Virus record (IMG/VR): IMGVR_UViG_3300030106_004155
Location: 1 to 39,782 of that record
Source: a virus
DNA length: 39,782 nucleotides
Reading direction: 5' to 3' (one strand)
The notes under the pieces were generated by a model that saw only the letters and a list, made by a program, of their open reading frames with translations, searched no databases and had not been told where the DNA came from. Below are positions 24,310-33,005 of the stretch, one piece after another (the stretch's first letter is position 1; each line of letters starts with the position of its first letter). The position numbers and the translations under genes were made by a program.

Positions 24310-25517
24310 TAAAATCTCACACGAGGTGCTTTCCTTGTCATCCTAGTATTTCCAGGACTACCTGGTGAACCATCAAATGATTCTAATATTCCCCAACATT
24401 CTAATTCCCATTCATCAGGTGTGCCTCCTGCTGTAGCCTCACTACTTGCATCTTTACCTTGAAATCTAATTTGTAGGCCATTGCCTATAGATTGGTATTG
24501 ACCATTAATTATCTTTTCCTTTACTACTTGCTCAGTCTTTAATGTATCAGCACCCTTTTGAAATACTGAAAATTTAGCTGTGCCTACAACACCAGATGTA
24601 GTTATCACTATTTTAAGCAAGTCATAGCTGCCATTATAACTACCTCTAGTATCTACGATATGTAATGGGTTGGCATTCTGAGGAGAAACGACCTCTCTTA
24701 GGACACCACTCGATGCATCACTAGATACTTGATTGCTTAATTTAGACTTACCTGTGTTTAGCTGATCTATATTAAAGTTTATTTCATCCATAAATTGTAA
24801 TGCTAGTTCACTACCTGGATTGCTAGAATTGATAAGAAAGTATGCAGAAATTAAGGCAGTAGTCCTAACAACGATATAATCATAGTTACCTTCTTTATCT
24901 TTCCATTGGTCTCTTGGCAAACTAGCATCAACTCTTGAGTCAAAATATCTAGATGCATTTTTAATAACTCTAGTCAATAATGATGACCAATCTGTACCAG
25001 TTTCTACATTTAAATTTTGTGGACTTGTTGAATTATTTAACATTAAGAAATCATGTGTTTCATCATAATACCATGAATTTACTGTTATATCATATAAAGA
25101 TTTCATTTTTGATCCACTAGAATGTGATGTAATATCAGTACCATGCGCACCTCTAGTTACAGTTAGACCTGAGCCAAGTATTTGTGTGACTACCATAATT
25201 TCATTATTTACTTGTATATATCCAGGATTTGGGATACCTGTAGTACTAGTAACAAGAAAGCTAGTAGAAGAATCGTCAAGGTCACCATTGAGACCCCCAT
25301 CTAATTGAGTTGCAACTTGCTTAGAAACTGCTCTATTTTGACCATCAAGAAATAAAGTATCAACTTTTCCTGTGTTGTATGCAGTGTAATGAGTGTTAGA
25401 ACCTATAGTTATTACGCTACCCCATCCATATATAGGAGTCTTAGAGTCGTACTCATCTATATTAGGGTATACATCTATAATGTCTTGTTCTGTGCAGTAA
25501 GTCCCAGATATAGCCAT
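24309..25517 (-). CDS. Head-tail connector (gp6/DUF1320-like) with an inserted module
   Basis: A 402-aa protein. The ends resemble adaptor proteins of the gp6/DUF1320 type: CTEQDIIDVYPNIDEY at the start, and later VIKNASRYFDSRVDASLPRD and YIVVRTTALISAYFLI. Between them, residues about 75-150 carry a beta module with VTRGAHGTDITSHSSGSKM, and the C-terminal about 150 residues are an extra beta domain. AGGAGG lies before the ATG. It probably joins portal to tail while exposing an outer domain; this is larger than usual adaptors. Confidence 0.5.
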   Translation of the reverse strand: MAISGTYCTEQDIIDVYPNIDEYDSKTPIYGWGSVITIGSNTHYTAYNTGKVDTLFLDGQNRAVSKQVATQLDGGLNGDLDDSSTSFLVTSTTGIPNPGYIQVNNEIMVVTQILGSGLTVTRGAHGTDITSHSSGSKMKSLYDITVNSWYYDETHDFLMLNNSTSPQNLNVETGTDWSSLLTRVIKNASRYFDSRVDASLPRDQWKDKEGNYDYIVVRTTALISAYFLINSSNPGSELALQFMDEINFNIDQLNTGKSKLSNQVSSDASSGVLREVVSPQNANPLHIVDTRGSYNGSYDLLKIVITTSGVVGTAKFSVFQKGADTLKTEQVVKEKIINGQYQSIGNGLQIRFQGKDASSEATAGGTPDEWELECWGILESFDGSPGSPGNTRMTRKAPRVRF

Positions 25518-25525
25518 ATTTCCTC

Positions 25526-27442
25526 CTAAGCTAGTATTGTTATTTTAACTAAAGCGTTTGCTTTTGCATTTACGCTTCTAGCAAAAACTTTATTGATTCC
25601 ATTTCTACTTTCGCCTGCTTTTGTATCTAGCTGACCACAATGTGCTGAATCTTTTATGTAGTATCCTTGTAATTGTGACCAAGGTGGTAGTCCTTCAAGC
25701 TCTAATGCTCCACTCTCATAGTTTATAGTACCATGCCCTCCAAGATTTCTTTTTAAAGTCCCATCTCCTCTATCTATAAGCATATTAGAATAGTCATTAA
25801 TAATTTCATTTGTATTTGGATGTAATGTTTCGACTTCTTTAAACTCGTTACTAGTTGCAGGTTGCATCACGCCTGGAACATTCCCTGAGCCTAAGAATTC
25901 ATTCCCTGAGCCTACTTTTTGTATATCTATTTGAGATGCTCCTGACCTAACTTTATGATCAGTTCCTCTATTTGTGCAATAGCCATTCCAATCTCCTCCA
26001 CCAACATGACTCTTAAATACTATGTCTCCATTCTCTAAAACTACAGATACATTTCTATACAGAGAGCCATCTTTTATCTTGGTATTTAGAGCAGCTCTTA
26101 TTTTACTAATTACCCCATTAACTCCACCCCAATTTGTATTACTTGCATCAGTTGTAAAGGTAATAGTCTCTCTTTGCCCATCTAAATTTAATGCAAAGTT
26201 ATAAGCTGTACTTGCAGTTAATCCTGAGCTAGTAGTTTGATTTAAGTTATTTAATCCCAATCTCTGAGAAACAGGAACTGGTAAATCTATATATTGGCCA
26301 CCTGGAACTAACCCTTGGATATGATTTGAAGACCTTGTTGCAGCACCTAAAAATGTATTGTTTTTATACTTTCCATTTTTATCTGTTCCTGCCCAATATC
26401 CTGTTAATGCATAATGGTCTCCTGCAGTTTGCACAGTTAATGTACCTGGAAATCTATGTACAGTTAAAGTCCCTGCTGTCACTTCTGTGATTATCCCTGC
26501 ATCGTCATTCCAATCAGTTGCATTTTTTACAAGTGACACAAACATACCTGGGATAAACCCTGCATTTATAAATCCATTCCCTGAATCAGTTATAGTTGCC
26601 ATAGCTCCACCAGTATCTGTTGCAGTTGATGCAACTATTGCTAATGTATTTGCTGTCATAAATGCTATAGGTACATGCTCATTCCCACCATAGAAGTATA
26701 ATTTAGCACCAGATACATCTGTATGTGCATGAGCGTAAACATCAGTGCCTAACACTCCTCTTTCAACTTCAATGGTTGTTGTATTAGTTATAGACTTCAC
26801 TCTTACTGCTTCAAAATCAATAGCTCCAGTACTTGCATTTATACCTGACCCAAATGGACTAAACAATAATATGTCTCCTGGTGCAAAGACATCAGAGTCT
26901 CCAACAGTAAGAGTTGTAGAATCGTAAGCTGCTGTTGTTGATGCAGTTATAGATACTCCACTATCAGTCACATATGTTGGGTCATGACTAGTTGTGTCTC
27001 CTGTCACTGCGTTCATAGATGAGCTAGGGTTTCCACTTGCTAAGTCATGTTCGTATACTAAAATTCTTGGATTTTGTATGTATGTATAAGAGCCTGCAGG
27101 AATAAAAGTAGTAAGTGAATCATCAGCATCATAAGTATCAGCTGCAGAAGAGTTATCTGTGAATCTACCTGTCGTATATAAAAGCTCAACAGCTGCATCT
27201 GAATTATTTTCAATTAACATAGCATTGAAGTCTCTTCCTTTATTTGCTGATATTGTTTTGTACCCTGAAGTAAGATCAGTATCTACTTCAAATACTCCTA
27301 CAAATCCATCAGTATTATCTAGCTCGATCTCTTTTTCTATCAATTCTTTGTATTGACCTCTAGAACTAACAGTTCTAGTCCCTTTATTGTGACTCACTGT
27401 TAGAGCAGAACTATACTTTCCATAATATGGTTTATTAGCCAT
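25526..27442 (-). CDS. Large virion appendage/fibre-like protein
   Basis: A 638-aa protein rich in Thr, Ser, Gly and Asn, with long runs of predicted strands. It includes ITNTTTIEVERGVLGTDVYA and AHAHTDVSGAKLYFYGG, a module also found in the next gene's product. LVPGGQYIDLPVPVSQRLGL and TINYESGALELEGLPPW are seen further on. No enzyme motif was seen. GGAGAAGCT precedes the ATG. A decoration or fibre protein of the head-neck or tail is inferred from composition and position. Confidence 0.5.
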   Translation of the reverse strand: MANKPYYGKYSSALTVSHNKGTRTVSSRGQYKELIEKEIELDNTDGFVGVFEVDTDLTSGYKTISANKGRDFNAMLIENNSDAAVELLYTTGRFTDNSSAADTYDADDSLTTFIPAGSYTYIQNPRILVYEHDLASGNPSSSMNAVTGDTTSHDPTYVTDSGVSITASTTAAYDSTTLTVGDSDVFAPGDILLFSPFGSGINASTGAIDFEAVRVKSITNTTTIEVERGVLGTDVYAHAHTDVSGAKLYFYGGNEHVPIAFMTANTLAIVASTATDTGGAMATITDSGNGFINAGFIPGMFVSLVKNATDWNDDAGIITEVTAGTLTVHRFPGTLTVQTAGDHYALTGYWAGTDKNGKYKNNTFLGAATRSSNHIQGLVPGGQYIDLPVPVSQRLGLNNLNQTTSSGLTASTAYNFALNLDGQRETITFTTDASNTNWGGVNGVISKIRAALNTKIKDGSLYRNVSVVLENGDIVFKSHVGGGDWNGYCTNRGTDHKVRSGASQIDIQKVGSGNEFLGSGNVPGVMQPATSNEFKEVETLHPNTNEIINDYSNMLIDRGDGTLKRNLGGHGTINYESGALELEGLPPWSQLQGYYIKDSAHCGQLDTKAGESRNGINKVFARSVNAKANALVKITILA

Positions 27443-27459
27443 AGCTTCTCCTTTAAATT

Positions 27460-28308
27460 TTAATATACATGATAATTCACATATAGTTTACATATTAAAT
27501 CATAATCGCCAACAGTAGTCAATCTAACACAAGGAACTAATACCTTATTAGTAACAGTTGATATTTGAGACACATCAATTGTTAATCCTTGAGCTTTATG
27601 TAGGCCAGAGCTAGTCAATGTAGCACTATTACTAGCAATAGTAGTTCCCCCTGTGAAATTACCTGAACTACCTGTGAATCCATCACTATTTGTATATTCC
27701 ATAACTTCGCAGTCTACGACAGGGTATGCTGACTCTGAACTTTCATACCTAGCAATATAATGAAACTCCATGCTATCAATTCTAATTCTTTTAAATAACT
27801 TCCAAAAAAACATGCTAAAGTAATTACCTGCACTAGAACTATTATCTCCAAGAGTTGTATTATGTGTAGCCTCAGGACTTGAGCCAGTACCAAAGTCATC
27901 TCCTAAATTTTTAATAGTAGAACTTCCACCTAAAACTCCAGAGGTAGCACCATGGAACATACTATACCATTTATTCACAGTTGTAGTTGTATGATTATTT
28001 TCCCAATAGAAAACTTCTTGATTCATCAATGCATATTCGTTGTTACTACCTATAGTAACTTCATTGTTAGTAGTATCACATTTTAATGTACTACTCCCTG
28101 CTGACTCTTTAACTTGAAATGTAGCAGTGCCATTAGAACTAGGCTCTACAGATATTTTAGTAGTACTTAAATTTAATGGCGTTTCTTTTGAGCCACCATC
28201 TTCTAATGGTCTTAATGTAGAAGTTAACCCTGTTCCAGGCGTAGAACTTTTCACAGTCAATAAGTCTTTATAGGTATTTGATATAGACCTATCCTTTAAA
28301 GCTGTCAT
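27460..28308 (-). CDS. Fibre/receptor-binding-like structural protein
   Basis: A 282-aa protein. The N-terminal about 90 residues have short repeating strands (PLNLSTTKISVEPSSNGTA, FQVKESAGSSTLKC, EVTIGS) like trimeric fibre shafts. The C-terminal about 190 residues look globular with mixed strands (MEFHYIARYESSESAYPVVD). It is one of three adjacent appendage genes. Its ATG lacks a strong Shine-Dalgarno site. Receptor binding is inferred. Confidence 0.5.
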   Translation of the reverse strand: MTALKDRSISNTYKDLLTVKSSTPGTGLTSTLRPLEDGGSKETPLNLSTTKISVEPSSNGTATFQVKESAGSSTLKCDTTNNEVTIGSNNEYALMNQEVFYWENNHTTTTVNKWYSMFHGATSGVLGGSSTIKNLGDDFGTGSSPEATHNTTLGDNSSSAGNYFSMFFWKLFKRIRIDSMEFHYIARYESSESAYPVVDCEVMEYTNSDGFTGSSGNFTGGTTIASNSATLTSSGLHKAQGLTIDVSQISTVTNKVLVPCVRLTTVGDYDLICKLYVNYHVY

Positions 28309-28367
28309 TATTACTCCATTTTTTATAGATTAATTTAATATAATTATTTAGTTTTTCATACTACTTA

Positions 28368-29348
28368 TTATCCTGTATATATAGTACCTGGCAATGCTGT
28401 TGCTTTTATTATGAATGGGTGATTTCCTATTCCATGTGTACTTCTATATCCATATTGTAAATAAGCTGTTTTGGTAGAACCACCTGTGCCAAATCCTATC
28501 CAGAACGTATTTTCTGAACCAATAGCTGCTAGATTTGCTGACTCAACTACAAACTTAAAAGTCAATACGTCATCGTCAACTTCATCGTCAGTAAAAAATA
28601 TACCTGTGCTATCATATTCAAACTGGCCTGCTACTGCGCTATAGCCATCTGTGGCATTTGCTGAACTTAATCCTACTGTGATTTTTACGTCTGTACTAAG
28701 GCAATTAATTAATGATGTTACTTCTATCTCAACTTTTTGACTAGGAGGTGTCTTAAATGTTATCTTATGGTCATCATCTTCTACAGTAATAGCATTTTGT
28801 ATTTCAAAACTTTTTAAGGTTGTTGTTGGGTGTAGATATGTATATCCTAATATCATACCAGCATATGCACTATTTGCTACGCTAAATTCTACACCACCTT
28901 TTTGAGCTATAAAATTACCACTCGATGCATCTAATGTAATGTCTGCTGAAGAATCAAGAACAATATCATCTGCTACAATCTTATCTAAACCAGTTATAGT
29001 TAAATCTCCACTAGAATAGGTTACATCTGTTAAATCGTTTAGTGCAACAGAGCCTCCAGCATTTGCATCGACATAATCTTTACTTGCTATATCATTACCA
29101 CTTGTAGGATACTTAGATATAGTTCCTTCTAAAACGTCTAGTTTGTCTAAAACATTCAAACTCCCTAATATTTCAAGGGAGTCGTCATGTATTCTAATTG
29201 GAATTTTTATAGATTCAACACATGAGTTATTAGTACCTTTGGCATGAACATCTCTTTTATTTAAAACTAATATATACTCTCCAGGAGCTACATTTTTTAA
29301 CTTAGATAATTCATGCCTAGATATTAATTCTCTTCTATTTTTTGGCAT
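28368..29348 (-). CDS. Fibre/receptor-binding-like structural protein
   Basis: Start chosen at ATG 29348 (MPKNRRELISRHELSK) because GGAG lies nine bases before it and the overlap with the upstream gene is then only 14 bases; an ATG at 29384 is also open. The 326-aa product has a charged N-terminal domain, then SKDYVDANAGGS and strands LNDLTDVTYSSGDLTITGL and DDIVLDSSADITLDASSG, typical of marine phage fibre shafts. It ends in a Gly-rich beta head. Confidence 0.55.
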   Translation of the reverse strand: MPKNRRELISRHELSKLKNVAPGEYILVLNKRDVHAKGTNNSCVESIKIPIRIHDDSLEILGSLNVLDKLDVLEGTISKYPTSGNDIASKDYVDANAGGSVALNDLTDVTYSSGDLTITGLDKIVADDIVLDSSADITLDASSGNFIAQKGGVEFSVANSAYAGMILGYTYLHPTTTLKSFEIQNAITVEDDDHKITFKTPPSQKVEIEVTSLINCLSTDVKITVGLSSANATDGYSAVAGQFEYDSTGIFFTDDEVDDDVLTFKFVVESANLAAIGSENTFWIGFGTGGSTKTAYLQYGYRSTHGIGNHPFIIKATALPGTIYTG

Positions 29349-29535
29349 CTGGGCAAACTCCACAATGACCTGGCATTTTACCATGCTCGATCTTTTTAAT
29401 CCTATCTTCTAGCTGCCTAACTTTAATGTCAAGTTCATTGTCCTCCTCAACATATTTTTTCAATGGAGCTAACTCAGGCAATAGAGCTTTTAATACCAAT
29501 GGTAATATTTTCGTAATTAACTTACTTGTTATCAC
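29335..29535 (-). CDS. Small coiled-coil protein with C-terminal CxxC
   Basis: A 66-aa protein. An amphipathic/hydrophobic N-terminus (LITKILPLVLKALLPELAPL) is followed by a charged heptad region (LDIKVRQLEDRIKKIEHG) and a CGVC pair near the end. Similar small proteins accompany holin-like genes in marine phages, so it may be lysis- or membrane-associated. It overlaps both neighbours by 14 bases. Confidence 0.5.
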   Translation of the reverse strand: MITSKLITKILPLVLKALLPELAPLKKYVEEDNELDIKVRQLEDRIKKIEHGKMPGHCGVCPDAKK

Positions 29536-29818
29536 TTCTTAGGCCTTTAATGAACCCTCTAACTATGCTTCCAAAGATATTGTCAATCAAGTCTATGAAC
29601 CATGGCTCAATAGTGCTATTCCATATTTTTTTAGTAGCACTCCATTTGCCTAGTCCTAGTGTCATTACTTTACCTAAATTCTCACAGGCAGATTCAACTA
29701 CCCCACATATATGTTCATTAGGAATCTTCTTTAATACCCATAATACAACTGCTGCTGATCCTCCACCAACTAGCATTGTAGAGTTGCCACCTATAATTCC
29801 CATTACTGATTCTAACAT
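29522..29818 (-). CDS. Conserved phage membrane-associated protein (GGSAAVVLWVLKK type)
   Basis: A 98-aa protein with an N-terminal glycine-rich hydrophobic segment (STMLVGGGSAAVVLWVLKKI), then a cytoplasmic-looking part with KVMTLGLGKWSATKKIWN and PWFIDLIDNIFG, ending RGFIKGLRSDN. The same layout recurs in marine phages as a small conserved protein near holins. AAGGAG precedes the ATG. A lysis role is possible but unproven. Confidence 0.6.
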   Translation of the reverse strand: MLESVMGIIGGNSTMLVGGGSAAVVLWVLKKIPNEHICGVVESACENLGKVMTLGLGKWSATKKIWNSTIEPWFIDLIDNIFGSIVRGFIKGLRSDNK

Positions 29819-29832
29819 AATAATCTCCTTTT

Positions 29833-30111
29833 TTAATTTTTCTTTAGTTTTGTTATAATGTTTACTAATGCTTGATAGCTACCTGTAAGCCTAGCTAACT
29901 CTTTGTGTAGCTCAGGGAAACTATCTGTTTGCATTGATTTTTGTTGGTCTATTAATTTTATCATAATCCCCTCCAACCTATTCTGGGACTCTTCTAATTC
30001 TTGCATCAATGTTTCCTGTATCCACTTGTTCTGCTTTTGAACGTATAGTCCTAAGGCTATAACCATAAATACAGGCAACCCAAAAGTTTCTAGAATTAAC
30101 ATGAAATCCAT
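29833..30111 (-). CDS. BhlA/UviB-type holin-like protein
   Basis: A 92-aa protein starting MDFMLILETFG at ATG 30111, which overlaps the preceding TAA; a longer in-frame start would lie in the phosphoesterase gene. There is one N-terminal membrane segment (FGLPVFMVIALGLYV) followed by QKQNKWIQETLMQELEES and an acidic/basic coiled coil. That is the layout of BhlA-like holins. It would permeabilise the inner membrane together with the nearby transglycosylase. Confidence 0.55.
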   Translation of the reverse strand: MDFMLILETFGLPVFMVIALGLYVQKQNKWIQETLMQELEESQNRLEGIMIKLIDQQKSMQTDSFPELHKELARLTGSYQALVNIITKLKKN

Positions 30112-30884
30112 TACTTGTTCCCATCCACAATCTCTCCCCACAGAGAGGTCTTACCTTTTATAATTTGAATAACGTGTACTGTAAAATAACCATTTTCAAA
30201 GAAATCTACAATAGCAAATGCATGTGACCAGTTATGTTTCATGTTTCCTAGCCAAGAGTTCTCTTCGTCAGACATGTCTTTTAGACATCCTATGCTCCAG
30301 GCACTTTTCTGTCCATCCATATGTGTTACACTAGCCTGTTGTAAATCATGATGATGTCCATACATTATATTAACACCTAGTTTCATTAGATGATTCCTAG
30401 CATGATGCATACTAGCATAATGATGTCCATGATAAAAATGTAGCTTACCTATTTTTAGGTACTTGCCCATTTCGTGATATTTATATCCTCTACCTTTTAA
30501 ATCTACTGCATTTTTGAAAGATAATTTTAAATATGGATGCTCATCATTGAACCTATCAAGCCAAGCATCGTGATTACCTTGACAAAAATGTCTTTCTTTG
30601 CAATTAATCTTATCAAGTGATTCATCTATAATATCCATCCCCTTGTTTACATCTTTTATATCTTGCTCAATAGATGGCATTTGATATTCAAGAGGTGGTC
30701 TTTTCTTTTTCTTCCACTTCCACATAGATGCACTTTCCCATTCTCCTACATCTCCTAAGTCAATATAGGTATCAGGCTTAACTATTTCTATTGATTTACA
30801 TAATACTTTTATAGCTGCGTGATCAGCTAAGGGGAAATGCTTATCTGGAGTTACGACTACTCTTCTTACTGGTGTTTTTGCCAT
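30111..30884 (-). CDS. Calcineurin-like metallophosphoesterase
   Basis: This 257-aa protein shows the dinuclear-metal site motifs: TPDKHFP (Asp14, His16), YIDLGDVGEWES (Asp45), QGNHDAW (103-108 region), FYHGHH (about 150-155) and YGHHHDLQ (175-182). The first motif is DxH, as expected. The substrate is unknown and could be nucleic-acid ends, cyclic nucleotides or cell-envelope phosphates. It is embedded between holin-like genes and overlaps both neighbours, so it is expressed with lysis and late genes. Confidence 0.8.
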   Translation of the reverse strand: MAKTPVRRVVVTPDKHFPLADHAAIKVLCKSIEIVKPDTYIDLGDVGEWESASMWKWKKKKRPPLEYQMPSIEQDIKDVNKGMDIIDESLDKINCKERHFCQGNHDAWLDRFNDEHPYLKLSFKNAVDLKGRGYKYHEMGKYLKIGKLHFYHGHHYASMHHARNHLMKLGVNIMYGHHHDLQQASVTHMDGQKSAWSIGCLKDMSDEENSWLGNMKHNWSHAFAIVDFFENGYFTVHVIQIIKGKTSLWGEIVDGNK

Positions 30885-31068
30885 ACGATCTTGCCCTTTT
30901 ATATTGGATATATGCTAACGATATTGCAGTGACAGTACTTGATAATAATATCATGAAACTTAAAAGAGGACTTAGTAGTTCTGAAAAAGATACTATGTAT
31001 CCAGATATAGTTCCTGTTAATGTTGACCCAGGGTTATTGTGAAGGTAAACTTTCAAAGTATCCATCAT
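30841..31068 (-). CDS. Holin-like small membrane protein
   Basis: A 75-aa protein with two hydrophobic stretches (TGTISGYIVSFSELL and PLLSFMILLSSTVTAISLAY) and a strongly basic tail (YKRARSYGKNTSKKSSR). Small size, membrane segments, a charged C-terminus and direct overlap with the transglycosylase gene support a holin or antiholin. ATG at 31068 and ATG at 31065 are adjacent, a hint of a dual start as in some holins. Confidence 0.6.
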   Translation of the reverse strand: MMDTLKVYLHNNPGSTLTGTISGYIVSFSELLSPLLSFMILLSSTVTAISLAYIQYKRARSYGKNTSKKSSRNSR

Positions 31069-31516
31069 TTGCCTTTATAAAATGCTCTATTGTGCCTTTG
31101 CCTAGTTCTGTGTTATATACTCTTTTCCAATATGCAGCTTGAGCTTCTACGTCATCCCATGATGGTATTGGTTTTCTATCTCTTAAATATTTTATTCTAC
31201 AAAATGCTGCACCAACAGAAATATTAGAAAGCAAACTATACTCTATATTGTTTGGTGTATATCCTAGTGAGAGGAGTGCATTGTATCTTGTTTCTCTATA
31301 TTTTAAATAATTATCTACACAGTCTTTTGCAGTAGCTGGTTCTACTTGCCAATACGATAATGCTGGGCCTCCACCATTTTGTTGTAATACTCTATAGCCT
31401 GACTCAGCTTGTCCTGTCCTTAATACCATAACTAGGGCATCATCACTATAACACCCTAGTCTGTATAATGTTTCTTCTACGATAGTTTTTATGTCTGATT
31501 TAAAGCTCAAAGACAT
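31034..31516 (-). CDS. Lytic transglycosylase-like endolysin
   Basis: A 160-aa protein. TGQAESGYRVLQQNGGGP places Glu38 as likely catalytic acid, followed by ALSYWQVEPATAKDCVDNYL, the Y/F-W-Q-x-E-P-A-T element seen in phage muramidase/transglycosylase enzymes, and later CRIKYLRDRKPIPSW. No signal peptide is seen, so export would need a holin. It is the only cell-wall hydrolase recognised. The following holin-like gene overlaps its 3' end. Confidence 0.65.
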   Translation of the reverse strand: MSLSFKSDIKTIVEETLYRLGCYSDDALVMVLRTGQAESGYRVLQQNGGGPALSYWQVEPATAKDCVDNYLKYRETRYNALLSLGYTPNNIEYSLLSNISVGAAFCRIKYLRDRKPIPSWDDVEAQAAYWKRVYNTELGKGTIEHFIKANDGYFESLPSQ

Positions 31517-31518
31517 CT

Positions 31519-31722
31519 CTATGAGTTTTCTATAGCCATGACAACTAATACTTCATCTCCAATAGAACTAACTGATATGTTGGGAAATGAAGTGGCATCT
31601 AATGTTCCATCGTTAGCATTTAGAAAATCTCTAACATCTTTAGCTAGATTTCCTGCATCACTAGCATCAGTACCTTCAAGCTGTGAATATGAATAAATTT
31701 GAGTTTTTGTTTTCCAAGCCAT
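31519..31722 (-). CDS. Small hypothetical late protein
   Basis: A 67-aa protein, neutral to acidic, MAWKTKTQIYSYSQLEGTDA start and a beta-like end (SVSSIGDEVLVVMAIENS). It is coupled to the preceding gene by TAATG and lies between capsid and lysis genes. A minor head or decoration protein is possible; no family was recognised. Confidence 0.5.
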   Translation of the reverse strand: MAWKTKTQIYSYSQLEGTDASDAGNLAKDVRDFLNANDGTLDATSFPNISVSSIGDEVLVVMAIENS

Positions 31723-31910
31723 TATTTTTTCTCCTTCTTCTTGCTAGATTTCTTTTTAGGCTTTGCTGTCTCTACTACTTCTACATTATATCCATTGGAT
31801 TTTATTCTTTGAACTTCTTCTTCTTCTACTGTAATCACTTCATGCTCCTTAATGCCCATAGCTCTATATTTAGGACTACACATTGATGTAAATTTAATTT
31901 TAACTGACAT
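31722..31910 (-). CDS. Small protein downstream of the capsid gene
   Basis: A 62-aa protein with a short beta part (SVKIKFTSMCSPKYRAMGI), EEEEVQRIKSNGYNVEVV, and a Lys-rich end (KPKKKSSKKKEKK). Similar short proteins with a G..V..D..A..L...G..V pattern often follow capsid genes. It is preceded by AAGGAGAAAAA and lies after the capsid terminator, so it may be expressed less than the capsid. Confidence 0.5.
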   Translation of the reverse strand: MSVKIKFTSMCSPKYRAMGIKEHEVITVEEEEVQRIKSNGYNVEVVETAKPKKKSSKKKEKK

Positions 31911-31927
31911 TTTTTCTCCTTATAAAT

Positions 31928-31950
31928 AAAGGGGGGAATCTCCCCCCTTT
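31928..31950 (-). terminator. Strong hairpin terminator after the capsid gene
   Basis: AAAGGGGGG pairs perfectly with CCCCCCTTT around a 5-nt loop (AATCT on the plus strand), nine base pairs with a G/C core. It lies 18 bases after the capsid stop. On the minus strand the stem ends CCCCCCTTT followed by ATTTATAAGG, so the T-run is short. It probably causes partial termination and raises the capsid-to-downstream ratio, and may also protect the 3' end. Confidence 0.75.
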
Positions 31951-31968
31951 AATTTAGCTATCCTACTA

Positions 31969-32988
31969 TTAACTAGCAGGGTTAATCAATTTAGCACTAT
32001 ACTCTTCATTGATTGCTCCACAACCAAACAATGAGTCTGCTACTACCTTAGTAGATAGATAATCAATGTCGTATTGTGAAGTAACTCTTGGAGCTATTGA
32101 AGATGCAAATCCAAATGATTGAGGATGTAGCAAGTAAGCACAATGCTGGTTAGCACCTGTACCAATGCTATTACTCATAACAACTGGAACACCCCATAGT
32201 GTAGGGACTAGACCTGTGATAGCATTCTGAGCACCTGCAACAACATCAGCGTGAGCTACATATGCACCAGCAGCAGATTTAGGATTCATTAAAGCACCAA
32301 AAATCTTATAGTTAACTGCTAAAACACATCCATCAGCGATAGGGTCAACATTCTTTGCTCTTACTTTATCATACAATGATGCAAAATCGTCTAGTGAAAT
32401 TGCTTCATCAATATTACCAGCACTTGCAGTTGGAGTTACTGTATTTGTTGTAACACCTGCTGAAAGAACAGACTCAATGTATAAGTCAATCTTATTAGCA
32501 AGATCGTATGCAATACCCATTGTATACTTTTCCATCATGCCAGGAAGAGCTTGAACTTTAAGAACATCTGAAACCATTTTAGCAGCATACCAATGCTGAT
32601 CAATTGTGATTGTTGCCTCTAGTTCGTTAGTTGGGTCAAACTTAATAGCAGTATTACCACTAGCACCATCATCAACACTAGCACTACCAAGGTCTGCCTG
32701 CTCTGCTCCACCACCAGCTACTAACTTAGGAACGTGAATCACATCGCCTCTACCTGATACTAGCTCAGAATAGTCTTGTAGCATTGGCTTGAAAACTAAC
32801 TTCTTTTGAAGGTAGTCAAAAATCATATCAGACCACAGTTCAGGAACTAGGTTCTCACCTTGCTCATTAGCAGTCACAGTGTTTGTTTGAATTGCGAATG
32901 CAGTACCTGGAGATAGGTAAGCCTGCTTGTCATTACCCATAGGCCCAGACTGTACCCATCCCTCTATATTATTTAATAAATAATTCAT
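31969..32988 (-). CDS. Major capsid protein
   Basis: A 339-aa protein directly after the scaffold gene. It contains NLVPELWSDMIFDYLQKKLV, GDVIHVPKLVAGG, TITIDQHWYAAKMVSDVL, YTMGIAYDLANKIDLYIES, and TGLVPTLWGVPVVMSNSIG, then the C-terminal Ala/Ser-rich end. This is the layout of HK97-fold capsid proteins of the kind that lack a fused scaffold domain (N4-gp56/P22-coat-like assignments are possible). The preceding TAAGGAGAAAATAA is a strong ribosome-binding site, as expected for the most abundant virion protein. Confidence 0.85.
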   Translation of the reverse strand: MNYLLNNIEGWVQSGPMGNDKQAYLSPGTAFAIQTNTVTANEQGENLVPELWSDMIFDYLQKKLVFKPMLQDYSELVSGRGDVIHVPKLVAGGGAEQADLGSASVDDGASGNTAIKFDPTNELEATITIDQHWYAAKMVSDVLKVQALPGMMEKYTMGIAYDLANKIDLYIESVLSAGVTTNTVTPTASAGNIDEAISLDDFASLYDKVRAKNVDPIADGCVLAVNYKIFGALMNPKSAAGAYVAHADVVAGAQNAITGLVPTLWGVPVVMSNSIGTGANQHCAYLLHPQSFGFASSIAPRVTSQYDIDYLSTKVVADSLFGCGAINEEYSAKLINPAS

Positions 32989-33005
32989 TTATTTTCTCCT
33001 TGAAA

